Shown: positions 1 through 8,562, counted from the first letter of the stretch. The stretch is 64,000 nt of DNA from Thermoproteota archaeon (GCA_016882195.1 VGLU01000003.1:1-64000); one strand, 5' to 3'. A program made the numbers and translations. The notes: a model not told the origin generated them from the sequence alone.

Positions 1-1008
1 ATCCAAGACGACCATGGCAGCTGTGCATGAGAGGGCATTCCCTCCCAGCGTCGAGTAGTGCTCTCCGGGTTTGAGCGGAGAGTCGAGATCCTCTTTGTAG
101 AGCGTGACACCGAGGGGCAGCCCGTTGGCTATCGCCTTTGAGACGGTAATGACGTCCGGGATAACACCGAAGTGCTCTATCCCCCAGAGCCTGCCCGACC
201 TGCCGTTGCCGGACTGGACCTCGTCCGCGATGAAGAGGATCTGGTACCTGTCCAAGACACGTTTTACCTCCTTGAAGTAGTCCTTGGGCGGGACGACCAT
301 ACCGCCGTTGGCGAGCATCGGCTCCGCCAGCAGCGCTGCAACCGCCTCCCCGCCGACCTCGCACCTTATCACGTCCTCCATGTATCTTACGCAGGCGTAG
401 CCGCAGTCCGGACAACTTTCATGGCCAAGGGGGCACCTGTAGCAGTAGGGATCTGGGGCAAAGACCACTGGGGCGAAGGGACCTAGCCCAACCTTCCACT
501 GCGACTGCCCGAGCGCGCTCATGGCATAGAAGGTCCTGCCGTGGAAGGACCTGTGTAAGGACATTATGTACGGCCTCCTCGATACGCGCTTGACGATGGA
601 GATCGCGGTCTCGTTTGCCTCTGAGCCGCTGTTTGTGAAGAAGGTCTTTGTCAGCGCCCTTTTCGGACTGAGCTCCGCCAGCCTCTTTGCTAGGACTGCA
701 GCATAGTCCAGGTAGTAAACAGAACTCGTGTGGAGGAGCCTGTGCAGCTGCCCCTCCACGGCCTTTATGACCCGCTCGTTCGACCAGCCCACGTTCACTA
801 TCGAGACGCCCGCGTATAGGTCGATGAATGCCTCGCCATCTGCGGAGTAGACCGTATCGCCGACCGCGTGGTCAGGAACGAACGGGTAGTACCTCTTATA
901 CATCCTGGATAGATAACGTTCTGAGAACTCTATTGTCGTATTAGCTTTGTTTGCATTAATCCCCTCAAAGTTTTTTGCTTCTTTAGAATTTGATACATTT
1001 TTTATCAT
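1..1008 (-). CDS. Class III pyridoxal-phosphate aminotransferase (C-terminus outside window)
   Basis: The reverse strand is open from an ATG at 1008 to the window edge, giving 336 residues without a stop; about 100 C-terminal residues of the usual 430-450 are missing. The fold-type I class III signature is clear: the pyridine-stacking region GSEANETAI, the DEVQSGNGRSG segment containing the PLP-nitrogen aspartate, and SKAIANGLPLG with the Schiff-base lysine. An insert with four cysteines (CYRCPLGHESCPDCGYAC) follows the FAP motif and is seen in some 4-aminobutyrate and alanine-glyoxylate-type aminotransferases. The amino donor cannot be told from sequence. The peptidase upstream on the same strand suggests an amino-acid catabolic setting, but a 300-base gap separates them. 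Confidence 0.85.
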   Translation of the reverse strand, partial: MIKNVSNSKEAKNFEGINANKANTTIEFSERYLSRMYKRYYPFVPDHAVGDTVYSADGEAFIDLYAGVSIVNVGWSNERVIKAVEGQLHRLLHTSSVYYLDYAAVLAKRLAELSPKRALTKTFFTNSGSEANETAISIVKRVSRRPYIMSLHRSFHGRTFYAMSALGQSQWKVGLGPFAPVVFAPDPYCYRCPLGHESCPDCGYACVRYMEDVIRCEVGGEAVAALLAEPMLANGGMVVPPKDYFKEVKRVLDRYQILFIADEVQSGNGRSGRLWGIEHFGVIPDVITVSKAIANGLPLGVTLYKEDLDSPLKPGEHYSTLGGNALSCTAAMVVLD

Positions 1009-1311
1009 TTATGGCACCCATATCTATAAAAATGCTGAGGTGATAAATAAATCTTGGTCTAATTGCTAAAAACACAATATTCATCATATATTAATTGTGT
1101 TCTTCACAACTTTATGTAGAGTCACAGCAATGCCATTAGCTCGAAATTCAGCCACCTCTGCCGAAGTCAGCCCTCAAAGAGTTTATTTTGATTTCTCCAA
1201 CTAATTGAAAGGCGCCCACTAAATGTAAGAACTGCCAAAGTATTTGTGGTGAAATAGAATGGAAGCACATCTTTCCTTATGATGTTTGAAAAGTTCCTTG
1301 CATAGAACATC
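1009..1311. other. AT-rich intergenic stretch with a short coding relic
   Basis: No complete gene is visible. On the plus strand, 1209-1289 reads as 26 codons containing CKNCQSICG and ending IFPYDV before a stop, with a stop just before it and no start codon. It looks like the tail of a zinc-knuckle protein, perhaps of mobile origin. TATA-like sequences near 1015-1030 on the reverse strand could serve the aminotransferase. Confidence 0.35.
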
Positions 1312-2493
1312 TCACACCAATAATCGTTCGATCAGGTCTAGTAAGATTCTCATGGCCATTTCGACTTCGTCAATTTCAACAAACTCATCTGGGCTATGTG
1401 CTCTACTTACGTCACCAGGTCCAAAAATTACTGCAGGTATTTTTACTTCATTGACAAAATTTCTCATATCAGTGCCGTATGACATCCCCACTACCTTGGC
1501 TTTATCCCCAACAACCTTCTCGTAACTTGCTGTGAGATGTCTCACTATGCCACTATCGGACGAAATTTCGGCCGGCTCCCATTTCGTTCTTTCGCTTATT
1601 TCATAAGAGAACTCTGGATCCCCAGACTTGATCTCTTCAAGAATATTCTGGAGCTCTTTCCACGCTTCTTCGGTCGTCTCCCCCGGTATTAAGCGTCTAT
1701 CTGCAACCAAATTACATAGGTCGGGTATTATATTGTCCTTGATCCCCCCGTTTATCATAGTAACTTTTAGGGTTGGCTTAGGACCGAGTGTATGTCTCTT
1801 CTTTGCAAGAATCTCGGCATTATATTCGTCAAGTTTTGATATGACTTTACTTGCCTTGGAAATGGCGTTTATGCCCTTCTCAGGCACGCTTGATTGGGTA
1901 GCCTTACCTTTGACCGCAATGCCGCTCCAAAGGCCGCCTCCCTCCGCAATTCCAATATTGCAGGAAGTGGGTTCCAGCACAACTCCCCAGTCTCCGATTA
2001 AATTCATCTTTGGTAAAAATTCTTTAAGTAAGTACTGCGTGCCGGGCTCAAGTTTCTCCTCACCTGCAGCAAAAGTCAGTACCAGATTTCCGGAGAGCCT
2101 TGCGTTACTTGCGACCCTTGCCATTTCAATCATCATTCCTAAAGACGACTTCATATCACATGCCCCGCGGCCATATATCCGCCCATCAACTATCTTGCCT
2201 TCAAAGGGAGGATATCTCCAACTCTTTATGTTTCCCTCTGGGACGACATCCATGTGACCATTCAATACGAGCGTCGTCTTTCCTTCATCCCCCCTCACGA
2301 CCCCTACCACCTGTGGTCTGCCTTCTAACGGCGCTTGCACGAGATATGCCTCAATGCCGTACTCCTCCAACTTTGATTTTATGTATGATGCGCACCGCTC
2401 CTCCTCTCCAGGCGGATTTCTGGATGGGATGCTTATGAGTTCGCAGATGGTTCCCAACAATAAGTCCTTTTCGAAGATTAAACCCAATCTCAT
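1312..2493 (-). CDS. M20 family metallopeptidase (ArgE/DapE/ACY1-like)
   Basis: This 393-residue protein has the M20 di-zinc amidohydrolase pattern: GHMDVVP (first metal ligand and catalytic Asp), GRGACDMK (bridging Asp), GEE (catalytic Glu plus ligand) and a C-terminal AHSPDEF histidine. Members hydrolyse N-acyl amino acids or short peptides. The lid-domain His that normally reads HSS in DapE/ArgE/CPG2 is Gln here (ATQSSVPEKGINA), which could change activity. The ATG at 2493 was chosen because a TATA-like AAAATATAC lies about 18 bases upstream; TTG 2499 is in frame. The gene is visibly AT-richer than its 3' neighbours. Substrate unknown. Confidence 0.85.
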   Translation of the reverse strand: MRLGLIFEKDLLLGTICELISIPSRNPPGEEERCASYIKSKLEEYGIEAYLVQAPLEGRPQVVGVVRGDEGKTTLVLNGHMDVVPEGNIKSWRYPPFEGKIVDGRIYGRGACDMKSSLGMMIEMARVASNARLSGNLVLTFAAGEEKLEPGTQYLLKEFLPKMNLIGDWGVVLEPTSCNIGIAEGGGLWSGIAVKGKATQSSVPEKGINAISKASKVISKLDEYNAEILAKKRHTLGPKPTLKVTMINGGIKDNIIPDLCNLVADRRLIPGETTEEAWKELQNILEEIKSGDPEFSYEISERTKWEPAEISSDSGIVRHLTASYEKVVGDKAKVVGMSYGTDMRNFVNEVKIPAVIFGPGDVSRAHSPDEFVEIDEVEMAMRILLDLIERLLV

Positions 2494-2559
2494 CACCAAC
2501 GTACTGTATATTTTTACGGACTATATAGTTTTAGAAAGATCAGAACCGAGGGCTACCTT

Positions 2560-3252
2560 TCATCCTTTCTTCTGCAGTATGTTTGCATCTAATGGTATTT
2601 TAGGTACCTCGAGGATCGGAATACTGGTTCTGCTCTCCTCGCCCGACATCTGCCTGACGGGCAGGGACTTGTCTATCCAGTTGCTCTTGATCTTCGCCTC
2701 TAGCTCCTTATCTGATATGGTAGGGGTGAAGGTGGCCTTGATCAAGTCGACGAGTTCCTTGTTGTTCAGCCACTCCTCCGGTGCCACGGTGTGGGTATCA
2801 TCAAATGCCACGTGGACCTCAGGGGTATCCAGCCTCTCCCCAGAGAGCACCGTGAATGCCTTGTTGCCCAGGGCGATGGTCGTGAAGACGTAGTGCAAGA
2901 ACTCGTGTGCTACGCACGCCTTTAACGTGCCCTCCTTTGCGTAGAGCAGGAAGGGAAGCGAGATCTCGACACAGAGTTGGTATGCGCCGTTCAGCTTGCG
3001 GATCTGCGTAGAGGCGTAGATGACCGTGCCCGAGAAGGTTGAGGAGGGATACTTAATCAGGATCAGCGAGGGATCAAACACTATCAGGGGGTAGCTCAGA
3101 CCAGAGGCGTCCTCGACAGCCGTGACCGCCCTCTCAAGGTTGGGAAGCTTCTCGTAGAAGCTCTTCAGTACCTCGTCGCTGATCCTTCCCTTCTCGTGGG
3201 CCTCGTTAACATTTTCGAGGTACAGTTTGCGCTGTCGAGACATTTGCGACAC
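2560..3252 (-). CDS. Putative zincin-like metallopeptidase (HEFLH motif)
   Basis: The 230-residue protein is unrecognised overall but carries HEFLH (HExxH) in a helix near residue 117 (CVAHEFLHYVF), the classic zinc-binding active site of zincins. Charged helices surround it and there is no signal peptide, so it is probably cytoplasmic. A GTG start at 3252 lies one base after the stop of the M42 aminopeptidase; an in-frame ATG at 3243 is the alternative. The tight linkage suggests one transcript and a shared role in peptide turnover. The third metal ligand cannot be identified with certainty. Confidence 0.6.
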   Translation of the reverse strand: MSQMSRQRKLYLENVNEAHEKGRISDEVLKSFYEKLPNLERAVTAVEDASGLSYPLIVFDPSLILIKYPSSTFSGTVIYASTQIRKLNGAYQLCVEISLPFLLYAKEGTLKACVAHEFLHYVFTTIALGNKAFTVLSGERLDTPEVHVAFDDTHTVAPEEWLNNKELVDLIKATFTPTISDKELEAKIKSNWIDKSLPVRQMSGEESRTSIPILEVPKIPLDANILQKKG

Positions 3253-3253
3253 T

Positions 3254-4300
3254 CTAGAATGGTGGTTTGCTCTCCATTATCTTGACGAGGAACTTTATTC
3301 CGTTCTGCAGGTCCTTCTTGGAGACGACCTCGCTGCAGCTGTGGACATACCTCGAGGGTATGGATATGCAGCCAGAGGGCACGCCCTCGTGGGCGATCTG
3401 CATCGCCGTGGCATCCGTCGTTCCGCCCTCCAGCACCTCGAGCTGGTAGGGTATGCCAGCCTTTTCCGCGAGCTCCATCATCCACCCTCTTACTATGGGG
3501 TTCGCGATCGTCCCGCCGGCAAGCGAGTCCCTTCTGCCGTCTGCAACGAGGATCGTAGGACCCTTGCCGAGCTTGACGGGCGCCTCGCTCTCCGCTATCT
3601 CTGGATGGTCGCCAGCTATCGTCGTGTCTATGGCTATCCCGATGTCAGGCTTGACGGCGAAGGCGCTGATGGTGGCCCCCCTCAGCCCGACCTCCTCCTG
3701 AACCGTGAAGACCCCCACCACCCTGTTGGTCGGCTTCGCCCTCTTGAGCGCCTCTATCAGCATGTAGCAGCCCGCTCTGTCGTCCATCGCCCTGCCAACA
3801 ATGACGTCGTTCTCCAGCTCGGTGAGGCTTCTATCGATGGTTATTGGCGTCCCCACCTTGACCCCGAGCCTCGCTAGCTGGTCCTTCGTCGCACCAGCGT
3901 CGATGAACATCTTGTCGTAGGTTACCAGTTGCTTCCGCTCCTCGTCCTTCATTACGTGTATCGCCTTGCACCCTATTACACCCCGTACCCTCTTCTTCAT
4001 GCCGTGGATCCATACCCTCTGGCCCAAGAGTATGTGGTCCGGCACGCCACCCAGCTTCGCGAACCTGATGAAGCCCTTATCATCGACGTGCTTTACCAGC
4101 AGCCCTATCTCGTCTGTGTGTGCAGCAATCATTATCGTCTTGGCGCCCCTTCCCTTTTGGACGTACAGGTTCCCGAACTTGTCCTCCCTCACCTCGTTGA
4201 CGAAGCCCCTCAGCTCCTTCTTTATGATCTCCGGTATCCCGTACTCGAAGCCCGAGACTCCCGGCGCCTCGCTCACGGCCTTTAACAGATTGACATCCAT
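3254..4300 (-). CDS. M42 family aminopeptidase (TET/endoglucanase-like)
   Basis: The protein is 348 residues from ATG 4300, which has GGAGG eight bases upstream; longer in-frame starts at 4315 and 4414 lack this. M42 hallmarks are present: AAHTDEIG (His ligand and Asp), the bridging Asp in AMDDRAG, the QEEVGLRGA catalytic Glu-Glu pair, AIDTTIAGDHP and the C-terminal RYVHSCSE histidine. The family forms large tetrahedral complexes that trim peptides released by the proteasome, using two divalent metals. It heads a two-gene unit with the HExxH protein and lies directly downstream of nothing else on this strand except the carboxyltransferase, with a 120-base gap. Confidence 0.9.
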   Translation of the reverse strand: MDVNLLKAVSEAPGVSGFEYGIPEIIKKELRGFVNEVREDKFGNLYVQKGRGAKTIMIAAHTDEIGLLVKHVDDKGFIRFAKLGGVPDHILLGQRVWIHGMKKRVRGVIGCKAIHVMKDEERKQLVTYDKMFIDAGATKDQLARLGVKVGTPITIDRSLTELENDVIVGRAMDDRAGCYMLIEALKRAKPTNRVVGVFTVQEEVGLRGATISAFAVKPDIGIAIDTTIAGDHPEIAESEAPVKLGKGPTILVADGRRDSLAGGTIANPIVRGWMMELAEKAGIPYQLEVLEGGTTDATAMQIAHEGVPSGCISIPSRYVHSCSEVVSKKDLQNGIKFLVKIMESKPPF

Positions 4301-4423
4301 CTCTTCTGCCTCCATTATCTTTATGTAATTTCTGTAGTCTCTATTCACCTCAAGCGTATTTATCTTGCGATACTTAACGAGCCTTTTTCCCTTCAGGTGG
4401 CACCGCACGCCCACGTGATGGGG

Positions 4424-5836
4424 TCAGTCCTCTCCCTCGATCTTAACCTCGAGCTCCTCGTTCCCCACCTTAATCCGGAACCACCTTACCTCCTTCCGCT
4501 TCTCCGTGCTGTTCTCGGCTACCGCCTTCATCTCCCCCTTCAGGAATGAGGTCGCAAGCTGAGGGAACAGGAGGTACGTGAGGGCGTCCTCGTCCTTCTT
4601 GAAGAGTTTCTTGGTGTCCTCTGGTATGCTCTCAAAAGATGCTGCCTTGGGCGCCTCGCTTGGCTTGACCCTTTCCATCAGATCCCTGCTAATCTCACCA
4701 GGGGGCTTGCCGTAGTACCCCCTGACGTAGTTCTCCAGCTCCTTGATCAGCGTGCCGTACCTGCTACCCATTATGACGTTCATCACCGCCTGGGTCCCCA
4801 CTATCTGGCTCATGGGGGTAACCAGCGGCGGATATCCAAGGTCCCTCCTCACGATGGGAACCTCCTTCAGGACCTCGTCCATCTTCGATAGGGCGTTGTA
4901 CTCCTTCAGCTGCACCACAAGGTTCGAGAGCATCCCTCCCGGGATCTGGTGTCGGAGCGCCCGCGGGTCGATCCTCTCGGTGGCCTCGGAGGTGTACCCC
5001 TTGTACTTATCCCTCACACCCTCGAAGAAGTCTGCTGCATCGTTGATCAGCTCGATGTTTAGGTGCGCCAGGTGCCCTGTCCCCCTCAGCGCCTCGTATA
5101 TCGCCTCGATGGCTGGCTGGGATGCGCCGAACGCGAACGGGAAGAGTGCGGTGTCGATGAACTCCGCGCCGGCCTCTACGCCCTTTATGTACGAGAGGGA
5201 GGCGAGACCGCAGGTGTAGTGGCAGTGGAGTCCGACCGGCAGCCCCGTCTCCTTCCTTATCCCCCTGACGATATCGTAGGCGGCGCGGGGGGCCAGCAGC
5301 CCCGCCATGTCCTTTATCCTTACGGCGTCCACTTCCATCTCCGCGATCTTCTTGCCCATGTCTATGAAGTAATCCACCGTGTGGATGGGGCTGAGGGTAT
5401 AAACAACGTCCCCGTGAACCTCCGCCCCCACCTCCTTGGCGACTTCTATCGCCCTCCTCAGGTTCCTCACGTCGTTCAGGGCGTCGAATACCCTGAAGAC
5501 GTCGACCCCGTTCTCGTAGGACCTCCTGACGAATGCCTCGACCACATCCTCGGGGTAGTGCCTGTACCCCACGAGGTTCTTGCCCCTCAGGAGCATTACC
5601 ACTTTGGTCTTCTTCAGGCTCCTCTTTATCTTCCTGAGCCTCTCCCATGGGTCCTCGTTAAGATACCTGATGCAGGAGTCAAAGGTCGCCCCGCCCCACG
5701 CCTCCAGCCCATAGAAGCCGATCTCATCCATCTTCTCCAGTATGGGCAGTATATCCTCGGTCCTAACCCTAGTGGCGAATAGCGACTGCTGCCCGTCCCG
5801 CACCGTGGTATCCACTACCTTGAGCAATGCCCGCAC
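4424..5836 (-). CDS. pycB: Pyruvate/oxaloacetate carboxyltransferase subunit (PycB/OadA-like, no biotin domain)
   Basis: The 470-residue protein has the HMGL-like TIM barrel of the carboxyltransferase: VDTTVRDGQQS (metal-binding Asp), the RIKDMAGLL lysine that becomes carboxylated, LHCHYTCG metal histidines and a conserved C-terminal PYC/OADA region. It transfers CO2 between biotin and pyruvate. PycB/OadA proteins usually run to about 570 residues and end in a biotinyl domain with an AMKM motif; this one stops at about 470 without it, so a separate biotin carrier must exist elsewhere. The start is GTG 5836; TTG 5827 is an alternative. No biotin carboxylase subunit lies in the window. Confidence 0.88.
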   Translation of the reverse strand: MRALLKVVDTTVRDGQQSLFATRVRTEDILPILEKMDEIGFYGLEAWGGATFDSCIRYLNEDPWERLRKIKRSLKKTKVVMLLRGKNLVGYRHYPEDVVEAFVRRSYENGVDVFRVFDALNDVRNLRRAIEVAKEVGAEVHGDVVYTLSPIHTVDYFIDMGKKIAEMEVDAVRIKDMAGLLAPRAAYDIVRGIRKETGLPVGLHCHYTCGLASLSYIKGVEAGAEFIDTALFPFAFGASQPAIEAIYEALRGTGHLAHLNIELINDAADFFEGVRDKYKGYTSEATERIDPRALRHQIPGGMLSNLVVQLKEYNALSKMDEVLKEVPIVRRDLGYPPLVTPMSQIVGTQAVMNVIMGSRYGTLIKELENYVRGYYGKPPGEISRDLMERVKPSEAPKAASFESIPEDTKKLFKKDEDALTYLLFPQLATSFLKGEMKAVAENSTEKRKEVRWFRIKVGNEELEVKIEGED

Positions 5837-6141
5837 CCAATAGAATTAGTAAAGACCACATATGCATTTAAAAAGATATTGCTTTACATTTGTAATCTTT
5901 TATTAAGAATCATTGGTGATTGAACGCAAATCGGGAGGCTCGTCGAGGCTGGGGCGTCTAGACTTGAGTTTGACGTCAACAACGTGGGCGCCCCGATCTC
6001 GGGGAATGCGGACAGGATATGCCAGATAATGGCAGAGGTTCTCAGAAGGATCATGGTCCCGCACCATACTCGTCATTAGTCGAATTTCTTAACGATAAAA
6101 GCCGAGGATTAACATTATATACTTCGACAGCTATCTATTAT
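5837..6141. other. Intergenic region with a coding relic
   Basis: The plus strand at 5924-6079 reads as a stop-to-stop run without a start codon (beginning TQIGRLVEAGASRLEF and ending near LRRIMVPHH). Its composition is protein-like, resembling an end fragment of a TIM-barrel oxidoreductase, but I cannot name the family. The rest is AT-rich promoter DNA for the genes on either side. Confidence 0.3.
6111..6121 (+). promoter_or_regulatory. TATA box upstream of small ORF and SPFH gene
   Basis: The sequence ACATTATATAC is a good archaeal box A. Its spacing of about 25 bases to ATG 6142 fits a leaderless transcript that could continue into the SPFH and NfeD genes. Confidence 0.45.
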
Positions 6142-6270
6142 ATGGCGATAAAATTGTCCCTGCTACAGGTGAGAAGGGTAGTCCGTAAGGTAAGGAGGGT
6201 AAAACCTGTAAAGGCTAGAGTCGATGCTCTATGGGACAGCCCGCTTGTGCTCTGGGAACCGCAGAAGTGA
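6142..6270 (+). CDS. Possible leaderless 42-residue basic protein
   Basis: A small ORF starts at ATG 6142, exactly where a leaderless archaeal start would fall, about 25 bases after the TATA-like TTATATAC at 6114-6121. The product is strongly basic in its first half (RRVVRKVRRVKPVK) and ends in a hydrophobic tail. No family is recognised. It could equally be the 5' part of a transcript for the SPFH gene 28 bases downstream, or a noncoding RNA. Confidence 0.35.
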   Translation: MAIKLSLLQVRRVVRKVRRVKPVKARVDALWDSPLVLWEPQK

Positions 6271-6297
6271 AATAAATATAACCTCCTTTCTTAAATA

Positions 6298-7152
6298 GTG
6301 ATAGGGGTTATCGTTTTGAGCGTTATTTTAGAAGTTGGACAGCTGATACCAGAATCGCTTCTCTCCCTTACCAACATTGTGGTGTACCTCATAGTTGCGA
6401 TAATAATCCTCTGGTTCCTCTCGTCCGCGATAAAGATAGTCAAGGAGTACGAGAGGGCCGTGATATTCAGGCTCGGCAGGCTGCTGGGCGCCAAGGGTCC
6501 CGGGCTCTTCTTCATCATACCCCTCATCGACAGTATGAGGAAGGTGGATCTCCGGGTGCTCACCTTTGATGTCCCCAAGCAGATGATAATAACCAAGGAT
6601 AACGTGACGGTAGCAGTCGACGCCGTAGTCTACTACAGGGTCTTCGATCCCAACAGCGCGGTCATCAAAGTGGAGAACTACGTCCTGTCGACAAACCTGC
6701 TCGCGCAGACCTCCCTCAGGGACATACTCGGGCAGGTCCAGCTTGACGAGCTCCTGACGAAGAGGGACGAACTCAACAAGAGGCTGCAGGAGGCGTTAGA
6801 CGTACCCACCGATCCTTGGGGCGTAAAGGTGACTACCGTGGTGATAAAGGATGTCACACTTCCCGAGTCCATGCAGAGGGCGATGGCAAAGCAGGCAGAG
6901 GCCGAGAGGGAGAGGCGTTCTAGGATAATAATCGCAGAGGGCGAACAACAGGCTGCGCAGAAGATGAGCGATGCCGCGGAGCTGTACCAAAAGAACCCAC
7001 TCGCAATGAAGCTGAGGGAGTTCCAGATGATCACAGATGTCGCGAGGGAGAAGAACTTGATACTTGTGACAACTTCGGTCGTTCAGGGTCAAATTGGGGA
7101 GTTCGCCGCCATAGCCAAGGGCCTTGACAAGCAGTCGAGAATGACTGAGTAA
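6298..7152 (+). CDS. SPFH/stomatin-like membrane protein (slipin)
   Basis: The 284-residue protein has one N-terminal membrane segment (about residues 24-45) followed by a band-7/SPFH domain starting at KEYERAVIFRLGR, with the family signatures GPGLFFIIPLID and VDLRVLTFDVP. An Ala/Glu/Arg-rich coiled coil near residue 200 (AEAERERRSRIIIAEGEQQAAQ) is typical of oligomerising stomatins. Stomatin-type proteins pair with NfeD serine proteases, whose gene follows 61 bases downstream, as in the Pyrococcus stomatin operon partner protease. Start is GTG 6298. Role: probably membrane microdomain organisation and protease regulation. Confidence 0.92.
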   Translation: MIGVIVLSVILEVGQLIPESLLSLTNIVVYLIVAIIILWFLSSAIKIVKEYERAVIFRLGRLLGAKGPGLFFIIPLIDSMRKVDLRVLTFDVPKQMIITKDNVTVAVDAVVYYRVFDPNSAVIKVENYVLSTNLLAQTSLRDILGQVQLDELLTKRDELNKRLQEALDVPTDPWGVKVTTVVIKDVTLPESMQRAMAKQAEAERERRSRIIIAEGEQQAAQKMSDAAELYQKNPLAMKLREFQMITDVAREKNLILVTTSVVQGQIGEFAAIAKGLDKQSRMTE

Positions 7153-7213
7153 CGGGGGAAAGACGATTAAAAGAAGGAACTTTGCCGCCGCAGTAATCCC
7201 CACCTTTTTTGTT

Positions 7214-8488
7214 ATGCTCTTGTTTTTGGCGGGCACCCCCCACGCTCAGTCTGCGGGGGAGAAGGTCCTCACCTTCAAGATAACCGGCACGATCTCGGTT
7301 GCCCATGCGGATGCCCTCTCGGATGCGCTGGCGACAGCCTCTGCGGAGCGCCACTCCGCCGTCGTTATGGTGCTCTCGACGCCAGGCGGGAGCCTCGACG
7401 CCATGATGAGGATGATCTCCACTATCGAGAACTCGCCTGTACCAGTCATCGCGTTTGTGTACCCCGCTGGAACCACCGCCTGGTCTGCTGGAACCTACCT
7501 ACTCATGGCCTCCCACTTGGCGGCGATGGCACCGAACACCATCATCGGCTCGTGCCAGCCCGTTTCGTACTCTCCCCTTGGAAGCGCTCCCGTGAACGAC
7601 AGCAAGATCATCAATGCCCTCATCTCCGTGATGGTGACCCAAGCAAAAGCCCACAACAGAAACCAGACGCTCGCCACCGATTTCATAACAGCGAATACCA
7701 ATGTGGACGATGAGGAGGCCTACAGGTACGGCGTGATAGAGGTCAGGGCGCGTGATGTCCAGGACCTCCTCCAAAAGGTGGACGGCAGGGTCGTCAATAC
7801 CGCGTTGGGCTCGGTGACCATGAACACGAGTGGGGCGGTGGTTGCAGATTACAGCTACAGGATCAGGGAGTTGGTGATCAACGCGGTGGCGGACCCGACA
7901 GTCTGCAGCATCCTCTTCTTGATAGGCATCTTCGCCTTGATCTACGGGTTCTCGGCACCGGGTCACGGCGGGGAGATCTTGGGAGGCTTGGCCATCCTGC
8001 TGGCGCTCATAGGTCTCGGCTTCGACATCAACATAACCTCTGTCGTGATGGTCATCATCGGCGCGATACTGCTGATCTACGAGCTTGTCACGCCCGGCTT
8101 TGGCCTCTTCGGCATCTCCGGCCTTGTAATCCTCGCGATAGGCGCCCTCTTCTTCGTGCCGTTCAGCCCTGAGAAGTGGGCGATATCTGGCGACTACTAC
8201 ACCGCCTTCACCTACTCCATACTTGCAGCCGTCGTACTGATAGCCGTCTTCTTCCTCTTCGCCGCCGTAAAGATCCTTCAGGTGAGGAGAAGACCTCCAG
8301 CCATCGGGATCATGGTCGGTGATGAGATCGAGGCACACGAGGACGCCCGGCCAAGGGAGGTCGCCTTCGTCCTATACAAGGGCGAGTACTGGAGGGCGAG
8401 GTGCGATAGCGGGCTGACCAAGGGCAAGAGGTACAAGATAATCGGAAAGGACGGCCCAATCCTGATACTGGAAGAGGTCCGGCAGTAG
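7214..8488 (+). CDS. NfeD-type membrane-bound serine protease (ClpP-class, long form)
   Basis: The N-terminal third is a ClpP/crotonase-fold protease of the stomatin-protease type: STPGGSLDAM oxyanion region, nucleophile Ser in WSAGTYLLMA, and the likely general-base Lys in NDSKIINA, giving a Ser-Lys dyad. Four or five membrane helices follow (residues about 225-360), then a C-terminal NfeD beta-barrel with the TKGKRYKIIGKDG motif. Known homologues cleave the hydrophobic C-terminus of stomatin, matching the upstream gene. ATG 7214 falls inside the signal peptide: the positively charged start (KRRNFAAAV) lies before it and is in frame back to 7145 with no ATG, GTG or TTG. A non-canonical ATT at 7166, seven bases after GGGGG, is therefore a candidate start. 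Confidence 0.9.
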   Translation: MLLFLAGTPHAQSAGEKVLTFKITGTISVAHADALSDALATASAERHSAVVMVLSTPGGSLDAMMRMISTIENSPVPVIAFVYPAGTTAWSAGTYLLMASHLAAMAPNTIIGSCQPVSYSPLGSAPVNDSKIINALISVMVTQAKAHNRNQTLATDFITANTNVDDEEAYRYGVIEVRARDVQDLLQKVDGRVVNTALGSVTMNTSGAVVADYSYRIRELVINAVADPTVCSILFLIGIFALIYGFSAPGHGGEILGGLAILLALIGLGFDINITSVVMVIIGAILLIYELVTPGFGLFGISGLVILAIGALFFVPFSPEKWAISGDYYTAFTYSILAAVVLIAVFFLFAAVKILQVRRRPPAIGIMVGDEIEAHEDARPREVAFVLYKGEYWRARCDSGLTKGKRYKIIGKDGPILILEEVRQ

Positions 8489-8510
8489 ATATTTGTATGG
8501 AGGATACTCT

Positions 8511-8562
8511 GGTGACCTCCTCCCACAGCCTGAGGGCTGGGGACTTCCCGCCGACGGTGTTA
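8511..8562 (-). repeat. Hairpin repeat resembling an IS200/IS605 right end
   Basis: Read on the reverse strand, the segment begins GGCGGGAAGTCCCCAGCC and ends GGCTGTGGGAGGAGGTCAC, forming a stem of CCCCAGCC against GGCTGTGGG. Near-identical halves flank the relic at 16080-16400. Such palindromes next to GGAGGTCAC are typical 3' ends of IS200/IS605-family elements or their non-autonomous derivatives. No transposase is present here. The repeat overlaps the apparent 5' end of the next reading frame, showing that the real start of that gene is downstream. Confidence 0.55.
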
